8,084 bases of DNA from JBBQXK01 sp038251625 (GTDB lineage Bacteria > Pseudomonadota > Alphaproteobacteria > Rhodobacterales > Rhodobacteraceae): the NCBI GenBank assembly GCA_038251625.1, contig JBBSBE010000160.1, positions 1 through 8,084 on the forward strand, written 5' to 3'. This document shows positions 1 through 5,828 of this stretch, in pieces. The notes under the pieces are model-generated. The model was not told the origin of the DNA, made no database searches, and worked only from the letters and a program-made list of their open reading frames with translations. Made by a program: the position numbers and the translations under genes. Position 1 is the stretch's first letter; each line of letters opens with the position of its first letter.

Positions 1-720
1 CGGCGCGCCCAGATCATGAGCCGCCTCAACTTGATTTTTGTCCAGACTTTCCAGAGCGTTGTATAGTGGGAAAACCATTATCAGAAGGTAGGCATAAGAA
101 AGGCCCACATAGAGCCCGACGTTGTTTGCCAGAAAATCGATAGGTCCATCGGTTAGACCCGTGCCCATCAAAAACTGGTTGATCAATCCTTTTGACGCAA
201 GCAGCAATCGCAACGAAAAGGCACGGAGGATTTCATTGACCCAATACGGGACGATCAGCAGAAGCATAAGCATTCGCACCTTCTGCACCGTACCGCGCTG
301 CGCCATATAGTAGGCGACCGGATAGCAGATCATGAAATTCACCGCCGTCACGACGATGGATATCCCGATCGTATAGATGAATGCCCACATATGGATTGTA
401 TTCCACTCTCCACTCGATTTCTCGATGAAGAAAGACTGGTACTGGCTGAGGGTCAGCACATCCTCCGGCCCGCCGCGTTTTGCAGGGGGAAGCTTCGGAT
501 GGAAGCTTTCGACAACCATATAGAGATAGGGCATCACGACAAGGAACAGGATCCAGAATGCTACGAGGCCGATGAACACACCGCCGAGCACCATGCCGTT
601 GCGATCCATAAAGGACTTTCGACCTGGGTCGTTAGAGGCTTTCGCCTCGCGCCAAGCCATGATCCAGAAGATTGCGATGACAAGGATCGGGATCAGAAAA
701 ACGATGAATCGACTACTCAC
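1..720 (-). CDS. ABC transporter permease, PotB-like (partial, C-terminus beyond the window)
   Basis: Inner-membrane subunit of a Pot-class ABC importer. The frame is open for 240 codons from a GTG at 720-718 to the left edge. Hydrophobic segments lie near residues 4-21, 43-70, 113-140, 148-170 and 205-225. The translation ends inside the EAA loop (EAAHDLGAP, residues 232-240), the cytoplasmic motif that docks on the ATPase, so perhaps 70-90 residues are missing. The GTG overlaps the ATPase stop codon (8-nt overlap, GTGAGTAG), which suggests translational coupling. The ribosome site before this GTG is weak; ATG codons at residues 21, 38 and 43 are alternatives. With the GTG start there is one more hydrophobic segment before the usual first membrane span. 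A second permease (PotC-like) would be expected further left. Family assignment is firm; the substrate is not known. Confidence 0.9.
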   Translation of the reverse strand, partial: MSSRFIVFLIPILVIAIFWIMAWREAKASNDPGRKSFMDRNGMVLGGVFIGLVAFWILFLVVMPYLYMVVESFHPKLPPAKRGGPEDVLTLSQYQSFFIEKSSGEWNTIHMWAFIYTIGISIVVTAVNFMICYPVAYYMAQRGTVQKVRMLMLLLIVPYWVNEILRAFSLRLLLASKGLINQFLMGTGLTDGPIDFLANNVGLYVGLSYAYLLIMVFPLYNALESLDKNQVEAAHDLGAP

Positions 721-1798
721 GGGCCAGCATCCCTTCGGGCAAGATCAAACCCATCGAAGGCTGATAGCTGACAGCGGTGTGCGCGCCTTTTGAAGGTACG
801 TCATTTGCGCTGTTGCGCCCGATGGTCAGAGTGATTTCCTTGTGCTGCGGTCCATGCAGGTAGACATGCGTGACGTTCCCCTCGAACGCCACCGAGCTGA
901 CCGTTGCCGTGATCGTGCAATCGGGCGCACCTTCTGACGGCAACAGGGATTCCGGTCGCACGAACAGGATCGCCCGATCGCCTGCCTTCAGGCCCTTCGG
1001 ATTGCGCCCCCGCAGCGGGCCGGCAATCGTTTCAAGAACCGCACTGTCGCCACTGGCCTCCAGCACAATGCCGGCAAAAGCGTTGTTCTCGCCTACAAAC
1101 GACGCAACAAAGGCAGTGTCGGGCTCATCATAGACTTTCTTGCCGTCGGCGATCTGCTGGATCACCCCATCGCTCATTACCGCGATGCGGTCTGACATCG
1201 TCAGCGCTTCTCCCTGATCATGGGTAATGTAGATGAACGTGATACCGACTTGCTGCTGAATGGCACGCAGTTCATTGCGCATGTGCTGGCGCAGCTTGAG
1301 ATCCAGTGCCGATAGCGGCTCGTCCAAGAGCAGCACCTTCGGCTGCACGGCCAGCGCGCGGGCGATCGCAACGCGCTGCTTCTGGCCGCCGGAAAGCTCG
1401 CTTACCAATTTCTTGCCCTGCCCCGGAAGTGCGATCAGTTCCAGTAATTCGTCGGCTTTCTTCATCCGCTCGATCTTGCCGACATTGCGGACGCGCAGGC
1501 CATAGGTGATGTTTTCGGCCACGGTCATCAGCGGGAAAAGCGCGAGGTTCTGAAAGATCAGGGCGGTCGGGCGGTTGTTGGGACCTATGCCCGCCATGTC
1601 CTGGCCACTGATGCGGACGCTGCCTTGGGTCGGCTCCAGAAACCCGGAAATGGTGCGCAGGATCGTCGTCTTTCCACAGCCAGAGGGACCGAGAAACGAA
1701 AAAAACTCGCCGCCCCTGATGTCCAGCGTGGCACTTTCGACAGCGGTAAAATGCCCAAATCTGACGGTGACCCGATCAAGCTCGACGCTTGCCTTCAT
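713..1798 (-). CDS. ABC transporter ATP-binding protein, PotA-like
   Basis: Cytoplasmic ATPase that powers the Pot-class importer encoded around it. All nucleotide-binding motifs are intact in the 361-residue product: Walker A GPSGCGKT (37-44), Q-loop Q83, signature LSGGQ (135-139), Walker B LLLDE (156-160), D-loop SALD (163-166) and switch histidine H193 in ITHDQ. After about residue 235 comes a regulatory C-terminal part with a VRPE motif near 291, as in the TOBE_2 domain of PotA/UgpC/MalK-type subunits. The length is normal for this class. The gene lies 223 nt after the binding-protein gene and overlaps the permease by 8 nt, so all three belong to one minus-strand operon. The ATG at 1798 has only a loose purine-rich stretch (GGAAAGGG) about 10 nt ahead. 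The family is certain; polyamine as substrate is only inferred from class. Confidence 0.95.
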   Translation of the reverse strand: MKASVELDRVTVRFGHFTAVESATLDIRGGEFFSFLGPSGCGKTTILRTISGFLEPTQGSVRISGQDMAGIGPNNRPTALIFQNLALFPLMTVAENITYGLRVRNVGKIERMKKADELLELIALPGQGKKLVSELSGGQKQRVAIARALAVQPKVLLLDEPLSALDLKLRQHMRNELRAIQQQVGITFIYITHDQGEALTMSDRIAVMSDGVIQQIADGKKVYDEPDTAFVASFVGENNAFAGIVLEASGDSAVLETIAGPLRGRNPKGLKAGDRAILFVRPESLLPSEGAPDCTITATVSSVAFEGNVTHVYLHGPQHKEITLTIGRNSANDVPSKGAHTAVSYQPSMGLILPEGMLARE

Positions 1799-1971
1799 AA
1801 GACTTCAGCCCTTTCCGTTTGCTCCGTCACTGCGGAACATGAGTATCTTCTGCAACATTGCCCAAGGCCCCTGCTCTACCCGAAAACATCAACAGGATAC
1901 GTTCCGCTTGAGTTCACCCAAGAACAGCACAGGTCGCAGCGCGGCTTTGACTTTCCCCGCGGTCGCAGGAC

Positions 1972-2000
1972 TCCCAGCCCCGGTCAGTCCGGGGCTGGGA
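1972..2000 (-). promoter_or_regulatory. Perfect stem-loop between binding-protein and ATPase genes
   Basis: TCCCAGCCCCGG (1972-1983) and CCGGGGCTGGGA (1989-2000) are exact reverse complements separated by a 5-nt loop. The hairpin begins 22 nt after the binding-protein stop codon on the minus-strand transcript. No T-run follows, so it is not a classic intrinsic terminator. In many importer operons such a structure protects or partly terminates the mRNA, so that more binding protein than ATPase/permease is made; that role here is inference. The rest of the 1799-2021 gap shows no gene. Confidence 0.7.
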
Positions 2001-2021
2001 TCCGCTTGTGTCTTCGCTCGC

Positions 2022-3158
2022 TCAGGCGGCCTTGAACTTGTCGGCATATTGGCTGCGGATTTCCGCGTACCAAGTCGGCTCAGGCGGCCAGGCCCAAAGG
2101 TTGGCGAGCGCATCGCCCGGGAACGCCTCTTGGAAGTTCTTCTTGAAGACATCCGAGGTAAAGGCATCCGCACCTGTGACAACCGGGTTATAGCCCGACC
2201 CGTCAGCAACCGCGCCCGAGGATTCCGGCGTGTGCAGGTAGTTCAGGAACTCGTAAACGGCATCCACGTTAGCGGCGCCCTTGAGCATCGACAGACCGTC
2301 CATCCACGCGATGGCGCCCTCTTTCGGTGCCGTGTAGTTGACCGGCTTGCCTTCTTTCTTGAGCGACAGCGCAGGGCCGTCCCATGTCAGGCCGATAAGG
2401 ACATCGTTCTCCATCAGGCCGGACTTGGTATTGTCTGCAGAATCCCAGAACTGCTTGACGAAAGACTTGTTCTCGATTGCAAAGGCTAGGATCGGATCCC
2501 AGATTTTCTTGAAGCTGTCCTCATCCTTGTAGCCGTCCAGCATCCGGTTCGACGGCATCTTGCCCGATGCGTCCCACCAAAGGCCGATCGACAGAAGGTA
2601 TGAATGCGGGCGGCCCTGAACATGCCCCCGGACACCTTCGTCCCACAACGAGCCGTAGGACAGTTGGGTTGGGTCACCCTTGTACAGGTCCGTGCGATAC
2701 GAGAGCGCCTCCGAACCCCAGCAATGCGGTACATGATGCAACCCGCCATCCCACTCCCACAGCGCCGAGGAACTGCCCAGCATAGCTGGCAACACGTTGC
2801 CGATGTTGGTCAGCCGGCCCATGTCGAAGGGAGCGATAACTTCAAGGTCCTTGTATTGTGGCGCCCGGTTCACGGTTGGCGAGCACAAGTCAAATCCTTC
2901 GCCACCAGTGGCCTGCAGCTTGTTGATCTGTTCTTCATTCTGCGAGAAAGGGGTCTGGTTGACCTTGATACCAGTGGCCTTCTCGAAATTCGGGATCACG
3001 TCGCCTGGAAATTCATCAGACCACATCAGCAGGTTCATTTCGCCAGATGACGCGAGCGCCTTGCTGGAAATGATCGCCGGTGCTGCAAGCAGCCCGGCGC
3101 CTGCGATGGTCCGCTGGACGAAGGCGCGTCGGTTTAGTATTGGTCGGATCAGCTTCAC
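2022..3158 (-). CDS. ABC transporter substrate-binding protein, PotD-like, Tat-type signal
   Basis: Periplasmic ligand-binding subunit (378 aa) of the adjacent importer, SBP class of PotD/PotF. I choose the GTG at 3158-3156 because AAGGAG (3167-3172) sits 8 nt before it; an upstream ATG at 3206 has no ribosome site and would put 25 rather than 9 residues before the twin arginines. The N-terminus has NRRAFVQ (R10-R11), a hydrophobic stretch and ALA (34-36), so cleavage after A36 and Tat export are likely. Features shared with PotD include W46 in LMWSDEFPG, TWDGPA (258-263) and WMD (285-287), whose aspartate corresponds to an amine-binding residue of E. coli PotD. The PotD loop carrying two further acidic ligand residues (TDDARE) seems replaced here by GRPHSY (182-187), so the ligand may not be a classic polyamine. 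First gene of the minus-strand operon. Confidence 0.93.
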   Translation of the reverse strand: MKLIRPILNRRAFVQRTIAGAGLLAAPAIISSKALASSGEMNLLMWSDEFPGDVIPNFEKATGIKVNQTPFSQNEEQINKLQATGGEGFDLCSPTVNRAPQYKDLEVIAPFDMGRLTNIGNVLPAMLGSSSALWEWDGGLHHVPHCWGSEALSYRTDLYKGDPTQLSYGSLWDEGVRGHVQGRPHSYLLSIGLWWDASGKMPSNRMLDGYKDEDSFKKIWDPILAFAIENKSFVKQFWDSADNTKSGLMENDVLIGLTWDGPALSLKKEGKPVNYTAPKEGAIAWMDGLSMLKGAANVDAVYEFLNYLHTPESSGAVADGSGYNPVVTGADAFTSDVFKKNFQEAFPGDALANLWAWPPEPTWYAEIRSQYADKFKAA

Positions 3159-3166
3159 GTCACTAT

Positions 3167-3172
3167 CTCCTT
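3167..3172 (-). promoter_or_regulatory. Ribosome binding site of the binding-protein gene
   Basis: AAGGAG on the minus strand, 8 nt before the GTG at 3158. It decides the start codon against the longer ATG-initiated frame. Confidence 0.8.
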
Positions 3173-3258
3173 GTTTTCCATTGTCGATTATTACTTGTCT
3201 GAACACTCACCGACACCTGGTTCGATGCGCGGTGCACTTCACAAAACGACAGACCCTC

Positions 3259-3297
3259 CAAGATCGGGGCAAACCCGTTGCCCCCTCTCCGATCTTG
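3259..3297 (-). promoter_or_regulatory. Long inverted repeat at the predicted 5' end of the transporter mRNA
   Basis: The outer arms CAAGATCGG (3259-3267) and CCGATCTTG (3289-3297) are exact reverse complements. An alternative inner pairing, GGGGCAA (3266-3272) with TTGCCCC (3278-3284), extends the CAAGATC/GATCTTG stem with a one-sided bulge. It starts 1 nt after the predicted -10 box, so it would form at the very 5' end of a leader of about 130 nt, or act as an operator covering the start site. It could also be an old terminator of a lost neighbour. The structure is seen in the sequence; the role is open. Confidence 0.6.
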
Positions 3298-3298
3298 A

Positions 3299-3327
3299 AT
3301 TCTTTGCTGCTTTCATTGTTCTGTCAA
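3299..3327 (-). promoter_or_regulatory. Predicted sigma-70 promoter of the ABC transporter operon
   Basis: On the minus strand a perfect -35 TTGACA (3327-3322) is followed after 17 nt by AAGAAT (3304-3299), 4 of 6 matches to TATAAT. It faces the binding-protein gene, with an expected start near 3291. The remainder of the 3159-3482 gap holds no convincing gene on either strand. Confidence 0.6.
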
Positions 3328-3464
3328 CGTTTCGCCAGCGTTCGAAGCGGTGTCGTTTGGCGGTTGGGAACATGTCCCTCCATCGGCTTGACCGTTGCGC
3401 CCGGATCCGTACAGAAACCGCGCGGACCTCCTCGCATTTTCTCGTGGGCACCACTGTCATGGCG

Positions 3465-3476
3465 ACAACGCGTTGT
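3465..3476. repeat. Perfect 12-bp palindrome, possible operator
   Basis: ACAACGCGTTGT is its own reverse complement. It lies 6 bp outside the left end of the IS remnant and about 140 bp upstream of the transporter promoter. CG-centred palindromes of this size are typical of repressor sites such as LacI- or TetR-family operators, but no regulator is seen here. A partly overlapping copy of the motif (CGTTGTGCAACG) resembles the IS end itself, so it may instead be insertion-related debris. Confidence 0.3.
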
Positions 3477-3482
3477 GCAACG

Positions 3483-3500
3483 GGCGTTGGTGCAAAACTG
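3483..3500 (+). repeat. Left terminal inverted repeat of the IS remnant
   Basis: GGCGTTGGTGCAAAACTG, 14 of 18 positions identical to the complement of the right end. Confidence 0.7.
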
Positions 3501-3548
3501 TGGCCATGGACGATTCACACGGTGAATCCATGTGGTTAGACAAGCTAC

Positions 3549-4258
3549 ATGAGCAAGCCATCCCCGGTTGAAGATGGCCGGTCTGGACTGGACGGTGCCG
3601 AGTTACACGAACTGTGTCGGAGGCAGAAGACATTGGCCGTCCAGATGCCGTATCGGCGCGTTGATGACCCGCTGAGCCTCCTGATCGACAGCACCGGGAT
3701 CGAGTTCTTGGGCGATGGAGAATGGCAGGCGCGCAAGCATGGAATTCAGGGCCGACGCAAATGGCGCAAGGTCCATCTGGCCATGGACACAGCCACGTCT
3801 GACATCCGGGCGCTTGAATTCACGCCCAGCAGCAGCGTTGACAGCCCGGTGCTGCCAAAACTACTCGGCCAGATCCCTGAGGGCGAGGGACTCGGCATGG
3901 TGACCGCCGACGGCGCCTATAACTCGCGCCGCTGCCACACCGCCATTATCGACCACCGAGCCACAGCGATCATTCCGTTCCGGAAAAACGGTCGGCCTTG
4001 GAAAGAGGACTGCCCGGCTGCAATCAACCGCAACGAACCCTCCGCGCCACACGACACAATGGCAGGGTGTTCTGGAAACGCTGGGCAGGATACCCTGTCC
4101 GAAGCCGGGCCGAGGCGAGGATGCCGTGCCTCAGGGCTTTCGGTGAACGCATCGCTGCAAGAGACCCGGACCGCCAAACCGCCGAAATCCAGATCCGCAT
4201 CGCACTGATGAACCGCTTCTCTGCACTCGGAACGGCCGAGATCGTTCCCGTGGCCTGA
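3549..4258 (+). pseudogene. IS5-family transposase, internal deletion and two frameshifts
   Basis: Remnant of a DDE transposase. It starts MSKPSP, typical of this family's N-terminus, then jumps straight to the AGLDWTVPSYT stretch in another frame (from 3577), so about 70 residues are lost near 3561-3572. A one-base loss near 3615 moves the frame to LCRRQKTLAVQ and the central domain. A second one-base loss near 4037 moves it to LRATRHNGRVFWKRW, and that frame reaches the normal stop at 4256-4258 after LNRFSALGTAEI. All three catalytic acids are still encoded: D in IDSTG (3687), D in TADGAY (3909) and E in SRAEARM (4112), but in two different frames. Two frameshifts plus a deletion argue against programmed frameshifting. 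No functional protein is expected. Confidence 0.88.
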
Positions 4259-4294
4259 TACTGACGGGGAAAGGGACAATCACGCCGCAGGCAT

Positions 4295-4312
4295 GAGTTG
4301 CGCAACAACGCC
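4295..4312 (-). repeat. Right terminal inverted repeat of the IS remnant
   Basis: GAGTTGCGCAACAACGCC, complementary to the left end at 14 of 18 positions; it lies 36 bp after the transposase stop. Confidence 0.75.
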
Positions 4313-4391
4313 ATTCCCATCTAAAAGAAGTCCAGTTCGATTTAGCAGCATATGTATTGTAAAATTAGTTTACCCCCCCTATCGGACTTTA

Positions 4392-4425
4392 CTTCGGCAA
4401 GATCTTATCTTCGGCAAAATCTTAT
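4392..4425 (+). repeat. 17-bp tandem direct repeat
   Basis: CTTCGGCAAGATCTTAT (4392-4408) is followed immediately by CTTCGGCAAAATCTTAT (4409-4425), identical at 16 of 17 positions. The period is 17 bp, roughly one and a half helix turns. It lies about 155 bp upstream of the predicted -35 box and about 270 bp upstream of gpsA, a fitting place for an activator or repressor that binds as a tandem pair. Confidence 0.75.
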
Positions 4426-4578
4426 TGCCTCTTGCCAAATCCACACTCTTTCGGTCGCAAACGGTGGGTCATCTTTATATCTAGCCTTATATTTAGGCAA
4501 TGCGCCCGAAGGAAAGAGATGTTGCCTGCAAGATCCGGAAGCTGCGCCTAAAATGCTGCGTCTGCATTGTCCCAAAGG

Positions 4579-4606
4579 TTGTCATTGTCACGTCCGCCCC
4601 TATATT
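4579..4606 (+). promoter_or_regulatory. Predicted sigma-70 promoter of the glucosylglycerol operon
   Basis: TTGTCA (4579-4584, 5 of 6 to consensus) and TATATT (4601-4606, 5 of 6) are 16 bp apart; TATTAA at 4603 with an 18-bp spacer is the alternative. Transcription would begin near 4613, giving a leader of about 80 nt before the ATG at 4692. Confidence 0.5.
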
Positions 4607-4677
4607 AACGGTCGAACACACATTTGCTGGGCAGCATTCGCACGATTAATCGGGCTGATTGACGTTTGCCGTCTGCC

Positions 4678-4686
4678 GGAGAAGGA
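4678..4686 (+). promoter_or_regulatory. Ribosome binding site of gpsA
   Basis: GGAGAAGGA ends 5 nt before the ATG at 4692. It favours this start over a TTG at 4659 and over an internal ATG at 4725, which lacks a comparable site. Confidence 0.75.
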
Positions 4687-4691
4687 CAGCC

Positions 4692-5828
4692 ATGAACATA
4701 CTGGTTTCTCGCGCAACCGAAGATATGCCGAACAGCCCGCAAGCACGCCACGCCGTACCGTATCGACGGATCGCAGTGATCGGCTGCGGCGCTTGGGGCA
4801 CGGCACTCGCTGTGGTGGCTGCTGGCGCGCGACGCGAAGTAACCCTCTGGGGGCGCAATGCGGCAACCATCGATTCGATCCGCACTACGCACGAGAATAA
4901 GCGCCACCTCCCCGGTGTAGGACTGTCGGCAAGCATCCAGGCGACGACGGACCTCAACGCTGCAATATGCGATGCAGAAGTCATACTCCTCGCCACGCCC
5001 TCAACCACCATCCGCGCGATGAGCGTCAGGATCGCGCAGCTGGCGACGATGCAGCAGCCGATTGCGATCTGTGCCAAGGGGATCGAACGAAAGACCGGCT
5101 ATCTGCTGTCGCAGGTTGTCGCCGAAGCGATGCCCGGCCATCCAATCGGCGCAATTTCCGGGCCCACCTTCGCGCGCGAATTGGCACTTGGCCATCCATC
5201 GGCCGCCGCCGTGGCCTTTCCGTTCTCGGAGGCAGATCGGCTGATGCCGGAAGCCAGTGTGGCGGCCCGCATGGCAGTCACGCTGGGTTCGGAATGGTTC
5301 CGGCCTTACGTCTCTGATGATGTGACCGGGGTCGAAGTTGGCGGCGCAGTCAAGAATGTTATCGCCATCGCTTGCGGAATGATGACCGGCGCCGGATTTG
5401 CCGAAAACACACGCGCAGCCCTGATCGCGCGTGGTCTGGACGAGATGAAGACACTGGCCGAGGCTTTGGGCGGGCGGCGTGAAACGGTCACCGGTCTGTC
5501 TGGCACAGGCGATCTGACGCTGACCTGCTCCAGCACCACATCGCGCAACATGTCGCTTGGGGTTCAGCTTGGGCAAGGCATCCCACGCGCCGCCTGTTTT
5601 GATGGCAAGCCGGTCGTGGTCGAGGGCGAGGCAAATGTAATCTCAGTCATCGACTTGGCACGGCGGGTCGGTGTTTCGATGCCGATTTGTGAGGCTGTGC
5701 ATGCAATCCTGTGCGACGGCGAGGACCTGCGCGGCACTTTTGCAGCGCTCTGGTCGCGCCCGATCGAGGGCGAGCCGCGCGCGCTGGACCTCATGTTGCC
5801 GCATCCGATGGCGGGGGCCCAAGTATGA
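4692..5828 (+). CDS. gpsA: NAD(P)-dependent glycerol-3-phosphate dehydrogenase of the glucosylglycerol operon
   Basis: Cytoplasmic enzyme that reduces dihydroxyacetone phosphate to sn-glycerol 3-phosphate, the sugar acceptor used by GgpS. The 378-residue product has the Rossmann motif GCGAWGTALA (31-40), AKGIERKTG (128-136) with a conserved lysine K129, SGPTFARELALGHP (156-169), the catalytic-lysine region GGAVKNVIAIA (217-227, K221), ENTRAALIARGLDEM (238-252) and GLSGTGDLTLTC (268-279). Usual GpsA proteins have about 320-340 residues; the excess here includes about 24 residues before the dinucleotide fold. The first gene of the operon, it ends in ATGA overlapping the start of the phosphatase gene. 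A housekeeping gpsA for lipid synthesis is probably elsewhere in the genome, so this copy looks dedicated to solute production. The enzyme family is certain; the dedicated role is inferred from context. Confidence 0.95.
   Translation: MNILVSRATEDMPNSPQARHAVPYRRIAVIGCGAWGTALAVVAAGARREVTLWGRNAATIDSIRTTHENKRHLPGVGLSASIQATTDLNAAICDAEVILLATPSTTIRAMSVRIAQLATMQQPIAICAKGIERKTGYLLSQVVAEAMPGHPIGAISGPTFARELALGHPSAAAVAFPFSEADRLMPEASVAARMAVTLGSEWFRPYVSDDVTGVEVGGAVKNVIAIACGMMTGAGFAENTRAALIARGLDEMKTLAEALGGRRETVTGLSGTGDLTLTCSSTTSRNMSLGVQLGQGIPRAACFDGKPVVVEGEANVISVIDLARRVGVSMPICEAVHAILCDGEDLRGTFAALWSRPIEGEPRALDLMLPHPMAGAQV

Larger units (their letters stand above)
3483..4312 (+). mobile_element. Decayed IS5-family insertion sequence (IS903-like group)
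   Basis: An 830-bp element bounded by imperfect ends GGCGTTGGTGCAAAACTG (3483-3500) and the complement of GAGTTGCGCAACAACGCC (4295-4312), which match at 14 of 18 positions. It carries a broken DDE transposase gene. Between the left end and that gene is a 7-bp stem-loop, GATTCAC (3512-3518) with GTGAATC (3522-3528). Relatives from memory are about 1,050 bp, so some 220 bp are missing. No target duplication remains (TGTGCAACG on the left, ATTCCCATC on the right), which fits an old insertion. Group assignment is from remembered protein sequence. Confidence 0.85.
4313..4691 (+). promoter_or_regulatory. Control region upstream of the glucosylglycerol operon
   Basis: 379 bp without a convincing gene, visibly more AT-rich than its surroundings, especially 4313-4500. 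It holds the small inverted repeat GTAAA-N5-TTTAC (4359-4373), a run of seven C (4373-4379), a 17-bp tandem repeat and a promoter candidate. A 10-codon ATG-to-TAA frame (4519-4551) preceded by GAAGGA is present but lies upstream of the best promoter. Confidence 0.55.

Noticed and set aside
1575..2489. A 304-codon plus-strand open frame
   Set aside because: It is antisense to the ATPase and binding-protein genes, which have complete motifs on the other strand.
3155..3181. Eight-codon leader frame whose TGA overlaps the GTG start of the binding-protein gene
   Set aside because: It has no ribosome site of its own and the ribosome site of the main gene lies inside it, so the overlap is probably chance.
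3171..3539. A 122-codon plus-strand open frame upstream of the IS
   Set aside because: No recognisable domain, no ribosome site, and it runs through the transporter promoter, hairpin and IS left end.
3549..4258. Programmed -1 frameshifting in the transposase, as in some two-frame IS5 relatives
   Set aside because: There are two separate shifts at non-slippery sites and a large internal deletion, so decay is the simpler explanation.
3474..4321. Target-site duplication flanking the IS remnant
   Set aside because: The 9-bp flanks TGTGCAACG and ATTCCCATC do not match, and no shorter match is evident.
4352..4900. A 182-codon plus-strand open frame entering gpsA
   Set aside because: Composition is not protein-like and it overlaps the clear gpsA gene out of frame.
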